A DNA stretch of 64,000 bases from Spirochaetales bacterium (GTDB taxonomy: Bacteria > Spirochaetota > Leptospiria > Leptospirales > Leptonemataceae), in contig JABTUL010000001.1 of the NCBI GenBank assembly GCA_015075425.1, positions 1,674,001-1,738,000 of the forward strand. Direction: 5' to 3'. Position numbers and translations under genes: made by a program. The first letter of the stretch is position 1; each line of letters opens with the position of its first letter. The notes beneath the pieces are model-generated. The model was not told the origin of the DNA, did not search any database, and was given only the letters and a program-made list of their open reading frames with translations. Below are positions 29,279 to 37,914 of this stretch, piece by piece.

Positions 29279-29296
29279 GCCCTTTGATTAGGCCAC

Positions 29297-30391
29297 ATGG
29301 CCTTCACTCTTTCCCGGAGAATGCAGCACATTGATTCCTCCGGCATCAGGCGGGTTTTTGATCTGGCTGCGTCATTAAAAAATCCCATCAATCTGAGTAT
29401 CGGGCAACCGGATTATGCGATGCCCGAGCCCATCCGCCTGGCCATAGAGAAAGCGCTGCGAGACGGAAAAACGGCTTACACTCCCACTCAGGGAATCCTG
29501 CCGCTTCGCGAGCGACTTTCCCGGAAGTATGCCACGGTGAATGGCTTTACAGCCCATCCCGATGATATCGTCATTTCCTCCGGTATAGCCGCTCTCCTGG
29601 AACTCTTATTTCTGGTCACCATCGATCCGGGGGATGAAGTACTCCTGACCGACCCTGCCTTTTTGATCTATCGCAGTCTGCTCTCTTTTTTGGGAGCCAG
29701 GGTTCACACGATTGCGGAGGATTTTGCCCTGGATGATACTCTGGCCTTCTCCGGACAGAATCTTAAGTTGATCGTTTTTTCCACTCCCTCCAATCCAACG
29801 GGGCGGATCCTTGAAGAAAAACAGATTCTGGCTCTCGGTTCTCTAGCAGACCGTACCGGTGCCCTTCTCGTCTCGGACGAAATCTACGAGCTTTTCGATT
29901 ACGAGAAAAAATTTCAGAGTCCGGGCGCTTTATATCCGCGAACCATCACTCTGTCCGGTTTTTCCAAAACCTACAGTATGACGGGCCTGCGTCTGGCAGC
30001 CGCGACCGGACCACGGGAAGTCATGAAGGCCATCACAACTCTGCAGCAGTACAGCATCGTTTGCGCGCCAAGCGCCGTCCAGTATGGCGGCATTGCCGCT
30101 CTGGACCTGGATATGTCCTCTTTTGTGGAGCGTTATAAGGAAAATCGGAACCGGCTCCGGGAATGTTTGGATGGACTTTCCTATCCATCACCGGATGGTG
30201 CATTCTACCTTTTTCCGCGAATTGGCAAAAATGACCTGGATTTCGTGGAGCGCGCCATTAAGGAAGAAGAGCTACTTCTGGTTCCCGGCAATATCTTTAC
30301 CGACCGCACCGATTCGATCCGCATTTCCTACGCAGTCAGCACGGAAACGCTTGAGCGCGGCATGGCGGCGCTCAAAAGGCTTCTTTCCTGA
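29297..30391 (+). CDS. Class I/II PLP-dependent aminotransferase
   Basis: A 364-residue fold-type I aminotransferase of the AspC/AspB group. Visible are NLSIGQPDYAMPEPI, TAYTPTQGILPLRERL, the Asn motif STPSNPTGRIL, the PLP-contacting VSDEIYELF, the Schiff-base lysine in SGFSKTYSMTGLR and the carboxylate-binding Arg in SIRISYAVS. Amino-acid specificity cannot be read off. It is slightly shorter than the usual 385-400 residues. It ends 3 bp from the convergent lipoprotein gene. Confidence 0.9.
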   Translation: MAFTLSRRMQHIDSSGIRRVFDLAASLKNPINLSIGQPDYAMPEPIRLAIEKALRDGKTAYTPTQGILPLRERLSRKYATVNGFTAHPDDIVISSGIAALLELLFLVTIDPGDEVLLTDPAFLIYRSLLSFLGARVHTIAEDFALDDTLAFSGQNLKLIVFSTPSNPTGRILEEKQILALGSLADRTGALLVSDEIYELFDYEKKFQSPGALYPRTITLSGFSKTYSMTGLRLAAATGPREVMKAITTLQQYSIVCAPSAVQYGGIAALDLDMSSFVERYKENRNRLRECLDGLSYPSPDGAFYLFPRIGKNDLDFVERAIKEEELLLVPGNIFTDRTDSIRISYAVSTETLERGMAALKRLLS

Positions 30392-30394
30392 AAA

Positions 30395-30889
30395 CTACAG
30401 GCCCCCGCTGCCAAACTCCACGATATAACCGGTTCGCTTGAGAACGGCGTCACAGGTGGTTCCGGAGGCGCCGGTGTAGGTGGAATGCAAAACGGCTTCG
30501 GGAATGCCCAGCTGTATATTCTCGGAATTGTCCAGGAAGGCTCTGGTGTAAATGTAGGCGTGGAAAAAGACATGCTCATAGCAAGCATCGACTGTGGTTC
30601 TACGGTAGTAGTTGCCCGTCCAGGATTGTTGTTTGAGTGCATTGGTACCCAGCGTCCAGACAGCGGCCCAGTATTCATCTCGCGACTGAACCCCACCAAA
30701 TACACCTTTGCGCTGCAAGAATTCGTCCCAGGCCATTGTCCAGCCCGTGCCTGCCCGCCCGCGGATGCCCTTTGCCACCTCTTCTTTGGGAATGGACCCG
30801 AGGGGCGGAGGCATGTTGGCTCCGTCCATAAAGATACAGGCCGGAAAAAGGCCCAGGATTCCCAGGAGAGCGACCATTTTTACTTTCAT
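30395..30889 (-). CDS. Probable lipoprotein, unknown function
   Basis: A 164-residue protein with a short signal peptide and a loose spirochaetal lipobox, LFPAC (Cys18). The mature part is rich in Gly, Tyr and Trp (AGTGWTMAWDEF, WTGNYYRRTT) and has two further cysteines (VDACYEH and TTCDAV) that could pair in the periplasm. No family is recognised. The start is preceded by an A-rich tract instead of a ribosome site; ATG at codon 5 is an alternative. It follows the repeat lipoprotein on the same strand, separated by a hairpin region. Confidence 0.72.
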   Translation of the reverse strand: MKVKMVALLGILGLFPACIFMDGANMPPPLGSIPKEEVAKGIRGRAGTGWTMAWDEFLQRKGVFGGVQSRDEYWAAVWTLGTNALKQQSWTGNYYRRTTVDACYEHVFFHAYIYTRAFLDNSENIQLGIPEAVLHSTYTGASGTTCDAVLKRTGYIVEFGSGGL

Positions 30890-30909
30890 AAATTTTTTTC
30901 TTTTTTTTT

Positions 30910-30950
30910 GCCTGTTAATAGAAACAGGCAGGTCGGCTGACCTGCCTGTT
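30910..30950. terminator. Overlapping hairpins between two lipoprotein genes
   Basis: A perfect 12-bp stem (AACAGGCAGGTC with GACCTGCCTGTT, loop GGCT, 30923-30950) shares its AACAGGC arm with a second 7-bp stem (GCCTGTT at 30910-30916). A run GTTTTGGGTTGTTTT follows on the plus strand; on the minus strand only TTTCTATT follows. It may be a weak two-way terminator or an attenuator between the lipoprotein genes. Confidence 0.5.
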
Positions 30951-30963
30951 GTTTTGGGTTGTT

Positions 30964-31881
30964 TTAGCTGCGGATTCGGGAATATCCGTAAAGACCGGCC
31001 AGGGCCAGAAGCGCAAATGCGCCGATGCCAAGGGCCAGGTTACGGTTGTTCTTGCCCATCGCTCCCAGATACGCTGCCAGAGGTGAATAGCCGCTGCAAA
31101 CCGGTCCGGTGATCAGTCCGGTGTTGTTCTTGGTGCCGGCTTTTGCCAGAACTTGAACGTTTCCTGACGGATACTCACCGTCCAGTGTAAAGGAGAAGAC
31201 TCCACCCTCGCTGTCCCATTTGATGCCCCAGAAGCCCGTGCTGCCGTCACGGCCCACTTCGTATCCAGCTGTTCCGCCGGTCACAGCAGCCCGACAGGAC
31301 TCGTCAAGGCCCACGTTCCAGTGACTCAAATCCCGGCCGTTCACATGGCTGACGCGGTAAGTCCATGTAGAGCCTTCCACGCCAATGAGTTCGACGCTGT
31401 AAGTGGAGTCCTTGTTATCATTAAGTTTGATGGTCACGCTGGAGATCACAGCGGCCGATTCCGAACCGCTGGCCGATTCCGAACCGCTGGCCGATTCCGA
31501 ACCGCTGGCCGATTCTGAGCCGCTGGCCGATTCTGAGCCGCTGGCCGATTCCGAACCGCTGGCTGATTCCGAACCGCTGGCTGATTCCGAACCGCTGGCT
31601 GATTCCGAACCGCTGGCTGATTCCGATCCGCTGGCTGATTCCGATCCGCTGGCTGATTCCGATCCGCTGGCTGATTCCGAACCGCTGGCAGATTCTGAGC
31701 CGCCTTCTGTGCCAAAGCCGCCTGTTTCTTCGCCGTCATCTGGCTCTGCAGCCCCCTCGCTGGCTTTTTCCCCACCCTGGGCCATGGCCAGAAGCCAGAA
31801 GTAATTATCATCCTTCTCCGCACAGGAGAGGAAAGTTGCCGCTGAAAGTGCCGCAATACCTGTGATTTTAATGAAATTCAT
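30964..31881 (-). CDS. Lipoprotein with 14 tandem SGSESA repeats and a C-terminal membrane anchor
   Basis: A 305-residue protein. The signal peptide ends in a lipobox (TFLSC, Cys20). An acidic/Gly region is followed by six-residue repeats SGSESA at about 60-143. A beta-rich domain of about 115 residues comes next (VTIKLNDNKDSTYSVELIG, GSTGFWGIKWDSEGG) with cysteines in LDESCRA and PVCSGY. The end is a hydrophobic helix and basic tail (ALGIGAFALLALAGLYGYSR), resembling C-terminal sorting tails. Start chosen at ATG 31881, with AAGGGG eight bases upstream; an extension to 31935 lacks support. Probably surface or periplasmic. Function unknown. Confidence 0.8.
   Translation of the reverse strand: MNFIKITGIAALSAATFLSCAEKDDNYFWLLAMAQGGEKASEGAAEPDDGEETGGFGTEGGSESASGSESASGSESASGSESASGSESASGSESASGSESASGSESASGSESASGSESASGSESASGSESASGSESASGSESAAVISSVTIKLNDNKDSTYSVELIGVEGSTWTYRVSHVNGRDLSHWNVGLDESCRAAVTGGTAGYEVGRDGSTGFWGIKWDSEGGVFSFTLDGEYPSGNVQVLAKAGTKNNTGLITGPVCSGYSPLAAYLGAMGKNNRNLALGIGAFALLALAGLYGYSRIRS
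31454..31705. repeat. 18-bp tandem repeat, 14 copies
   Basis: Fourteen contiguous 18-bp units inside the lipoprotein gene, typified by GCCGATTCCGAACCGCTG on the plus strand. Unit variants occur in blocks: 1-3 alike, 4-5 alike (TCTGAG), 7-9 alike (GCTGAT), 10-12 alike (GATCCG). Each unit is in frame, so copy changes alter length, not frame. There are no spacers, so it is not CRISPR. Confidence 0.95.
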
Positions 31882-31990
31882 TTTGCGTACCCCTTGAATT
31901 CTCTTATGGAAAGGAGACGGGAAATTCCGCACCAAACCATTCCTTCACCCGACTTTTTTTTTCCCATTACCGAAAAAAGGCAAGGAATTT

Positions 31991-32725
31991 TCAGGGTCCC
32001 CTTTGTCGGAGCCGGGCTTGCACCCGACCTGCCAGGGGGACTTCAGCCTGAAGAAGGAGTGGGATGCGTCCTGGAGCCTGGCTGATCCAGATGAGGGGCG
32101 GCCCTTTGCTGCGAAAAAAGCCTGAGGACGCAAAAATCGGCTGGATCAGAAAAGCCGGGAAGCGCTCCATACCTGCTCCCAGGTCCAACTGCAATTGGCT
32201 TTCTTTTAGAACCCGGATCTCCATCGCTATAATTTTGAGATCATCAAAAACGTGAAGTTCAAACCGTTGACCCGATTTCAGGGATAGCGGCAGATCCCGG
32301 GCAATATAAAAAGCGGACAGAATATCCAGCATGGGATCGGGCAGAGGGCGGCTTTCTCCTTTTTTCACGGCACCGCTGCCCCGGGATTCCTCGTAGAGGA
32401 TTCGAGAGGTCGAGTAATCAAACCGTGCACTGTATTCACGCAAATATCGCCCCTCACGCAGCAGCTTCTGGCTGAAAAGAGTGCGCTTCCTCACAGGGTC
32501 AAAGTGGCTGATGACCTCATCTTTTACTGTATAGATGGCGGCGAAGGAAGGCAGAGACCGGGCAATCGAGCGGTACTTCAGACAGGGGGTCTTTCCGCAG
32601 AGATGCCGGGTCTTCTCGAGGCGCGCTTCCCCGGCCCGAATTCCCTTCCAGGTTAAATCATAGACCAGAACCTCTGCGCAGAGGATTGTCGGGAACAGTA
32701 AAGGCCAGATTGAGCGGCGGATCAA
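31991..32725 (-). CDS. DUF3108 family exported protein
   Basis: A 244-residue protein with an N-terminal signal ([16 protein letters not shown]). The body matches DUF3108: [18 protein letters not shown], then [19 protein letters not shown], and [17 protein letters not shown]. Family members are periplasmic beta-barrel-like proteins of unknown role, often in Gram-negative envelopes. Its start overlaps the sucD stop by 4 bases, so it is read with the sucCD message. About 110 bases to the next gene (31882-31990) hold T-runs and A-runs that could fold, but I see no convincing terminator. Confidence 0.85.
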   Translation of the reverse strand: MIRRSIWPLLFPTILCAEVLVYDLTWKGIRAGEARLEKTRHLCGKTPCLKYRSIARSLPSFAAIYTVKDEVISHFDPVRKRTLFSQKLLREGRYLREYSARFDYSTSRILYEESRGSGAVKKGESRPLPDPMLDILSAFYIARDLPLSLKSGQRFELHVFDDLKIIAMEIRVLKESQLQLDLGAGMERFPAFLIQPIFASSGFFRSKGPPLIWISQAPGRIPLLLQAEVPLAGRVQARLRQRGP

Positions 32726-33594
32726 CCGATCAGCTTTTTCATAGCAGTTCCGATGTCCGCCGGCGAGGCTACAACATGAATACCGGCATCTTCCATGGCC
32801 TTCATCTTGGAAGCCGCTGTTCCTTTGCCGCCGGAAATGATCGCACCGGCATGGCCCATTCGCTTGCCTGGCGGAGCGGTCTGACCGGCGATGAAACCCA
32901 CCATCGGTTTTTTTACATGGGCTTTAACCCAGGCGGCTGCATCTTCTTCATCGGTTCCACCGATTTCACCGATCATGATGATCCCGCGCGTGTCCGGATC
33001 GTTATTTAAGATTTCTATAGCATCTCTGTGGCGGGTCCCGATAACCGGATCACCACCAATACCAATGCAGGTACTCTGCCCGAGTCCCACATTGCTCAGC
33101 TGTCCCACGGCTTCGTAGGTCAGGGTGCCCGATCTTGAAACCACGCCAATGTTTCCCGGTTTGTGGATGAATCCCGGCATGATTCCAATTTTACACTTAC
33201 CAGGGCTGATGACGCCCGGACAGTTTGGTCCGACCAGACGGGTCTTTGAATGTCGCAACACTGTATAGACACGAGACATATCGCGGACCGGAATTCCCTC
33301 TGTAATACAGACTACCAGAGGGATGCCCGCATCCACGGCCTCGAGGATGGCGTCAGCAGCAAACGGCGGCGGGACAAAAATCACAGAAGCATTGACGCCC
33401 TCTGATTTTACAGCGTCCTTCAGGGTATTGAATACAGGGACACCGTGATCGCTCTTTGTGCCGCCCTTGCCCGGAGTGATGCCGGCAACAACCTTCGTGC
33501 CGTATTCGATCATCTGCGTTGTATGAAAGGATCCTTCCTTGCCGGTGATCCCCTGCACGGCCAGCCGTGTGTTTTCATTTACCAGTACTGCCAT
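32722..33594 (-). CDS. sucD: Succinyl-CoA synthetase alpha subunit
   Basis: TCA-cycle enzyme subunit that binds CoA and carries the phospho-histidine. 290 residues: CoA-binding Rossmann domain ([22 protein letters not shown]), then [17 protein letters not shown], and the active-site His in [18 protein letters not shown]. Normal family length. It follows sucC after 9 bases in the same orientation, and the two subunits form the enzyme that makes ATP or GTP from succinyl-CoA. Confidence 0.98.
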   Translation of the reverse strand: MAVLVNENTRLAVQGITGKEGSFHTTQMIEYGTKVVAGITPGKGGTKSDHGVPVFNTLKDAVKSEGVNASVIFVPPPFAADAILEAVDAGIPLVVCITEGIPVRDMSRVYTVLRHSKTRLVGPNCPGVISPGKCKIGIMPGFIHKPGNIGVVSRSGTLTYEAVGQLSNVGLGQSTCIGIGGDPVIGTRHRDAIEILNNDPDTRGIIMIGEIGGTDEEDAAAWVKAHVKKPMVGFIAGQTAPPGKRMGHAGAIISGGKGTAASKMKAMEDAGIHVVASPADIGTAMKKLIG

Positions 33595-33603
33595 AAATTT
33601 TCC

Positions 33604-34815
33604 TTAGCTACGAATGGCCGCAGCGACCTTCTCTGACCCATCGGTCAGTTCTTCTGCTACATCAATTTTCAGGCCTGATGCCCTGAGAATTTCCCTTGCT
33701 TTTTCTGCATTGGTTCCTTTGAGCCGGACAATGAGGGGAACATTGATATTCACGGTACGGGCAGCTTCCACAATTCCGTTGGCCACGCGATCGCATTGCA
33801 CGATGCCCCCAAAGATATTTACAAAGATTGCTTTGACATTGGGATCCCCGAGTATGATACGAAAGCCATTGGATACGGTCTCTACGTTGGCTCCGCCGCC
33901 AACGTCCAGGAAATTGGCCGGCTCCGCTCCGGCAAGTTTAACGATATCCATGGTTGCCATAGCCAGCCCCGCTCCATTGACCATGCAACCCACATTGCCA
34001 TCCAGCTTGATATAGTTGAGATTGTACTGAGAAGCTTTCAGCTCCAGTGGATCCTCTTCACTCAAGTCACGCATTTCTGCGGGTTCTTTATGACGGAAAA
34101 GGGCGTTATCATCATAAGTGAATTTACAGTCCAGAGCGATCAAAGAGTCATCAGAGGTCAGCACCAGCGGATTGACTTCCAGAAGAGAAGCATCTTCAGC
34201 GTCATAGCACTGCCAGAGCCTCTGCAAGAAGTCCACACCCTGCCGCAGAGTGCTTGCCGGCAGGCCCAGCCGGAACAGCAATTCGCGTGCCTGATAAGCT
34301 TGCAGTCCCAGTGCCGGGTCAACTTCCATGCGAATGATTTTTTCCGGCGTGCTGGCGGCCACTTCTTCGATGTCCATGCCACCTTCCGTGGAGGCCATGA
34401 TGATGGGGCGGCATACAGCCCGATCCAGCAGGATGCTCAGATAGAGTTCTTTCTTGATATCTGTTCCTTTTTCCAGGTAGATAGCATTTACCTGCTTGGC
34501 CGTGCCTCCGGTTTGATGGGTAAGCAAATAATTTCCCAGTAGATTTTTGGTGAAGGTAATCGCCTCCTCCTTGCTACGCGCAACTTTTACGCCACCCTGC
34601 TGCACTACCCTGGAGGTCTGCGGATCAGCTCCATCGTAAACCGTTCCTTTGCCCCTGCCGCCCGCGTGAATCTGACTTTTCACGGCCACAATGGTCGCCT
34701 GCAGGGCATCAAAAGCCTCTTCGGCTTCGTGCGTATGCTTCACCACACGACCTTCCGGAACCTGAACTCCGTGTTTTTTTAGCAGGGATTTTGCCTGATA
34801 TTCATGAATTTTCAT
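33604..34815 (-). CDS. sucC: Succinyl-CoA synthetase beta subunit
   Basis: Nucleotide-binding and succinate-binding subunit. The canonical N-terminus [19 protein letters not shown] fixes the start at 34815; an open frame upstream to 34911 is not coding. The ATP-grasp region has [12 protein letters not shown], and the C-terminal flavodoxin-like domain has [12 protein letters not shown] and [13 protein letters not shown]. 403 residues; typical E. coli SucC is 388. It is divergent from the PPP phosphatase, 61 bp apart. TAGAAT in that gap could be a -10 element, without a good -35. Confidence 0.98.
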   Translation of the reverse strand: MKIHEYQAKSLLKKHGVQVPEGRVVKHTHEAEEAFDALQATIVAVKSQIHAGGRGKGTVYDGADPQTSRVVQQGGVKVARSKEEAITFTKNLLGNYLLTHQTGGTAKQVNAIYLEKGTDIKKELYLSILLDRAVCRPIIMASTEGGMDIEEVAASTPEKIIRMEVDPALGLQAYQARELLFRLGLPASTLRQGVDFLQRLWQCYDAEDASLLEVNPLVLTSDDSLIALDCKFTYDDNALFRHKEPAEMRDLSEEDPLELKASQYNLNYIKLDGNVGCMVNGAGLAMATMDIVKLAGAEPANFLDVGGGANVETVSNGFRIILGDPNVKAIFVNIFGGIVQCDRVANGIVEAARTVNINVPLIVRLKGTNAEKAREILRASGLKIDVAEELTDGSEKVAAAIRS

Positions 34816-34876
34816 AATGTGCCCGGCGGCCACAATTCTATTTGCCAGCAGAGGGGGAATTATTTTTTTACTGTAA

Positions 34877-35548
34877 GTGACATGGGTGATTGGCGATATC
34901 CACGGTTGCATTGACGAACTGAGCGCATTACTGGACCGACTTCCCTCCTCGGAAGCTCTTGTTTTTGTTGGCGATTACATTGATCGTGGACCGGACTCCC
35001 GGGCTGTGGTGGATCGGCTTCTCGAGGAAAAAGACCGTTCCGTGTTTCTCATGGGCAATCATGAAGCCATGCTTTATGCCTTCTATTTTGAACCGGAGAG
35101 TGACGAAGGGAGTGCCTGGCTTTACCCGGCAAATGGCGGTGGCAAAACCCTTGCGTCCTACGGGCTGGGGCCCCGCTCCCACTGGGAGGATCTACCGGCC
35201 GCGCATCGGCTTTTTTATTCTTCACTCAAACTATTTCATGAGGAACAACATTTCCTCGCCGTGCATGCCGGACTTCGCGTAAGCATTGCTGAGCCAGAAA
35301 AACAGAATCGAACGGATCTGTTGTGGATCCGCAATGAATGGATCAAACGTGAAAAGGAATGGACCGGCAAACACGTGGTTTACGGTCACACCCCGTCAGC
35401 GGAATTCACCGGAAATTTTCAGGAGCCGATTCGCGGCAGCAAATCCACCGGGATTGATACCGGCTGCGTGTATGGCGGCTACTTGAGTGCCCTGCAAATT
35501 CCAGGTCAGCGTTTGGAGCAGGTTCGCGCTCACCGTCGGTACATTTGA
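34877..35548 (+). CDS. PPP-family serine/threonine protein phosphatase
   Basis: A 223-residue calcineurin-like metallophosphatase. Metal-site motifs are [20 protein letters not shown] and LMGNHEAML, with later histidines in AVHAGL and VYGHTPS. These match bacterial PrpA/PrpB-type and ApaH-like enzymes; which substrate (phosphoprotein or dinucleotide) cannot be told. The start is GTG at 34877 with no visible ribosome site. The stop overlaps the ATG of the CCA enzyme gene (TGATG), so the two are coupled. Confidence 0.88.
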   Translation: MTWVIGDIHGCIDELSALLDRLPSSEALVFVGDYIDRGPDSRAVVDRLLEEKDRSVFLMGNHEAMLYAFYFEPESDEGSAWLYPANGGGKTLASYGLGPRSHWEDLPAAHRLFYSSLKLFHEEQHFLAVHAGLRVSIAEPEKQNRTDLLWIRNEWIKREKEWTGKHVVYGHTPSAEFTGNFQEPIRGSKSTGIDTGCVYGGYLSALQIPGQRLEQVRAHRRYI

Positions 35549-36765
35549 TGAAGGATCTGCTTTCGCCCCTGTCAGCGGACTTTCGCGAGGGGATCCTGCA
35601 TCTCTGCCGGACTCTGCGGGAAGGTGGACATCAGGCATGGCTTGTGGGCGGGGCGGTACGCGATCTACTCCTGGGTAGAATTCCGGAAGATGCGGACCTG
35701 ACCACGTCCGCGCGACCGGAAGAAATTCAGGCAATCTTTCCCCGCACCGTCCCGACCGGCATCAAACATGGCACCATCACTGTTCTCGAAAGGGGCCGAT
35801 CCTATGAAGTGACTGCATTCCGTAGCGATGGAAACTACAGCGACGGGCGCCATCCGGATCAGATTACCCTGGGTGTCAGCCTAAAGGAGGACCTTGCCCG
35901 GCGCGATTTTACCATCAATGCCCTGGCCTACGACCCTATAAAGCACCTCTTGATCGATTTGTTCGGTGGCCGATCGGACCTTGGAGCAAGGAGAATTCGG
36001 GCCATTGGAAAAGCTGCAGATCGTTTTTGTGAGGATGGACTGCGGCCGGTCCGGGCCTGTCGATTTGCTGCGTCCCTTCAGGGCACGATCGAAGAGAACA
36101 CCTATCAGGCCCTGCTTTTACCGGAAGTCCGGGCTGTTGCCGGCGGCATCGCTATCGAACGTTTTACAGCAGAAATCCGCAAGGGGCTGCGACAGGGGGC
36201 GTCTCGCCTGTTTACACTGTTACTCGAAGCCCGTCTCCTTGAGCTCTACTGGCCAGAAGCCGTGCCCCTGCCACGGCAGGCTCCCGGAGAAATGGACCAG
36301 GTTTACCCCGCAGAGACGCGTCTTGCATTTTTCTTATCTAAGAATGGAATCGATCCCGCACCTGTTCTCAAACACTGGAAATTTTCCCAAAAGGAAATGC
36401 GACGCGTGGAAGCGGCCGGGAGGTTGCTCGACTTTAAGGGAGCATCGGCTGCAGACGGGCGAAGGCTTCTGAGCAAACTTAAAGATCTTCTCAAAACAGA
36501 TGCCACAGAATTTCTGAGCCTCTGCCAGACCACACAGTTCCAGGGCCCGCAGTTAAAGGATTTGCTGAGATTTCCCCTCAGTATAACGGATCTGGCCTTA
36601 CGCGGGCAGGACCTGATGGATCTGGGTTACAGAGGCGAGCGCCTTGGTCACGCGCTGCATTTGCTCCTCGAAAAGGTTCTGGATGATCCCGCATACAATA
36701 CCAGGGAAAAACTTACCAGAGAGCTTCAGAACTTAAGCCCGGATCGTATTCCGGGAAATAACTGA
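35548..36765 (+). CDS. cca: CCA tRNA nucleotidyltransferase / poly(A) polymerase family
   Basis: Class II nucleotidyltransferase that repairs or adds the CCA end of tRNA. 405 residues. The head domain has AWLVGGAVRDLLLGR and the catalytic acids in EDADLTT, then the neck with RRDFTINALAY, and RRIRAIGKAADRFCEDGLRPVRACRFAASL. The C-terminal body is variable. A poly(A) polymerase role cannot be ruled out. The ATG overlaps the stop of the phosphatase gene. The last 53 bases overlap the convergent unknown gene. Confidence 0.92.
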   Translation: MKDLLSPLSADFREGILHLCRTLREGGHQAWLVGGAVRDLLLGRIPEDADLTTSARPEEIQAIFPRTVPTGIKHGTITVLERGRSYEVTAFRSDGNYSDGRHPDQITLGVSLKEDLARRDFTINALAYDPIKHLLIDLFGGRSDLGARRIRAIGKAADRFCEDGLRPVRACRFAASLQGTIEENTYQALLLPEVRAVAGGIAIERFTAEIRKGLRQGASRLFTLLLEARLLELYWPEAVPLPRQAPGEMDQVYPAETRLAFFLSKNGIDPAPVLKHWKFSQKEMRRVEAAGRLLDFKGASAADGRRLLSKLKDLLKTDATEFLSLCQTTQFQGPQLKDLLRFPLSITDLALRGQDLMDLGYRGERLGHALHLLLEKVLDDPAYNTREKLTRELQNLSPDRIPGNN

Positions 36766-37318
36766 AAAACAGGTCGCGGGGCACAATGATGTACCCATGG
36801 CCGAACTCCTGCAAGTAGTTCTCCGTATAAGCCACCTCTGGCACCTGATGGAAGGGAATGCTATTTTCAAACCCGCGGATTTCATCCAGGGTGATGCGCA
36901 TGTCCGCAGAAATTTCGGTTTTAATGAACTCCCAGTCCTGCTTGAACCGCAGCGGGTTGGGTCTGATATCACGGCAGCGATCGGCCATGGAAAGCAGACG
37001 CATGAGCGGGCAACCGGAATCGGAATAAGGTACCAGGTTAATCATCAGGAATTTTTGCGCCGTCCCGGATTCCTCGTAGACTTGCTTCTTGGCCGAGGTA
37101 GCCGGATGAATCCGCGCCAGGCGGATATCTTGATTCAATGAATCCACGTTGCTACTCTGGCCGCCCTTGCCGGGTCCAAATTCTCCCTCCCAGAGCCAGC
37201 GGTACATATCCGCCGGGCGCAAAGATGCATGGGTATCAAAATAAGCGCGCGCTATACGCGATTTGACTTCATAGGGAACAATGCGCGTGAATTCATTCTG
37301 ATCTAAATAATCCCACAC
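36713..37318 (-). CDS. Unknown protein downstream of plsY
   Basis: A 201-residue protein of no family I can name. It has no signal peptide or membrane helix. It contains many aromatic residues (ADMYRWLWEGEFGPG, IPFHQVPEVAYTENYLQEF) and a Cys pair region (SDSGCPLMRLLSMADRCRDI). The same frame stays open to 38023, but that part lies over plsY in another frame and is low-complexity, so the start is put at GTG 37318, 5 bases after the plsY stop. It overlaps the convergent cca gene by 53 bases. Probably the last gene of the long T2SS-der-plsY cluster. Confidence 0.65.
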   Translation of the reverse strand: MWDYLDQNEFTRIVPYEVKSRIARAYFDTHASLRPADMYRWLWEGEFGPGKGGQSSNVDSLNQDIRLARIHPATSAKKQVYEESGTAQKFLMINLVPYSDSGCPLMRLLSMADRCRDIRPNPLRFKQDWEFIKTEISADMRITLDEIRGFENSIPFHQVPEVAYTENYLQEFGHGYIIVPRDLFFSYFPEYDPGLSSEALW

Positions 37319-37323
37319 AGGCT

Positions 37324-37914
37324 TTATCGAATGGTGTGTTCGGTGCCCCGTTTCATGCGGGCAAGGTTTTCCCTGTGCCGCAGCAAAATGAGGATCAGTG
37401 CAATAAACATATATAAAAAAGTATAACTCTGGGGTGTTTCCAGCGGCCGGGGATGGAGCAGGTAGAATACCACAGGAAGCAGGGTGGCACCGGTCAAAGA
37501 ACCTACTGAAAAGATGCGAGTTACCACCACGGACAGGAGAGCCAGAGGAAACACTACGGCCACTCCTGTGGGGAAAAGAGCCAGAAACGTACCGAGGAAA
37601 GTGGCCACCCCTTTGCCGCCCCGGAAACGCAAAAAGGGGGAGTAGATGTGTCCGAGAGCCGCCGCCAGGCCGCAGAATTCTGGCCAGGGCGCGCCCAGGG
37701 GCCCGGCTAAATAGACCGGCAGATATCCTTTCCCCACGTCCAGGAGGAACACGAGAATACCGGCCAGAGGACCCGCCAGACGAAAAACATTGGAAGCTCC
37801 AGGATTGCCCGAACCGGCGGTCTGAATATCTGTGCGTCCAAACAGACGACTGATGAGCGGCGCAAACGGAATGCTGCCCAGAAAAAATGCCCCGGCCACA
37901 AAGAGCAAATTCAC
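37324..37914 (-). CDS. plsY: Acyl-phosphate:glycerol-3-phosphate acyltransferase PlsY
   Basis: Inner-membrane enzyme for the first acylation in phospholipid synthesis. 196 residues with about five membrane helices. The three family motifs are present: GSIPFAPLISRLFG near the N-terminus, GSGNPGASNVFRLAG (glycerol-phosphate binding) and SPFLRFRGGKGVAT. ATG overlaps the der stop by 4 bases. Confidence 0.96.
   Translation of the reverse strand: MNLLFVAGAFFLGSIPFAPLISRLFGRTDIQTAGSGNPGASNVFRLAGPLAGILVFLLDVGKGYLPVYLAGPLGAPWPEFCGLAAALGHIYSPFLRFRGGKGVATFLGTFLALFPTGVAVVFPLALLSVVVTRIFSVGSLTGATLLPVVFYLLHPRPLETPQSYTFLYMFIALILILLRHRENLARMKRGTEHTIR

Noticed and set aside
31454-31705. CRISPR array
   Set aside because: The 18-bp units are contiguous without spacers and are in frame with a lipoprotein gene.
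31403-31804. Plus-strand frame of ADSEPL repeats
   Set aside because: It is the antisense of the SGSESA repeat. An 18-bp unit without stops stays open on both strands. It has no ribosome site or signal peptide, while the minus-strand frame has both.
31882-31990. Terminator between the DUF3108 gene and the repeat lipoprotein
   Set aside because: T-rich and A-rich runs could pair, but no GC-rich stem followed by a T-run in the right direction is present.
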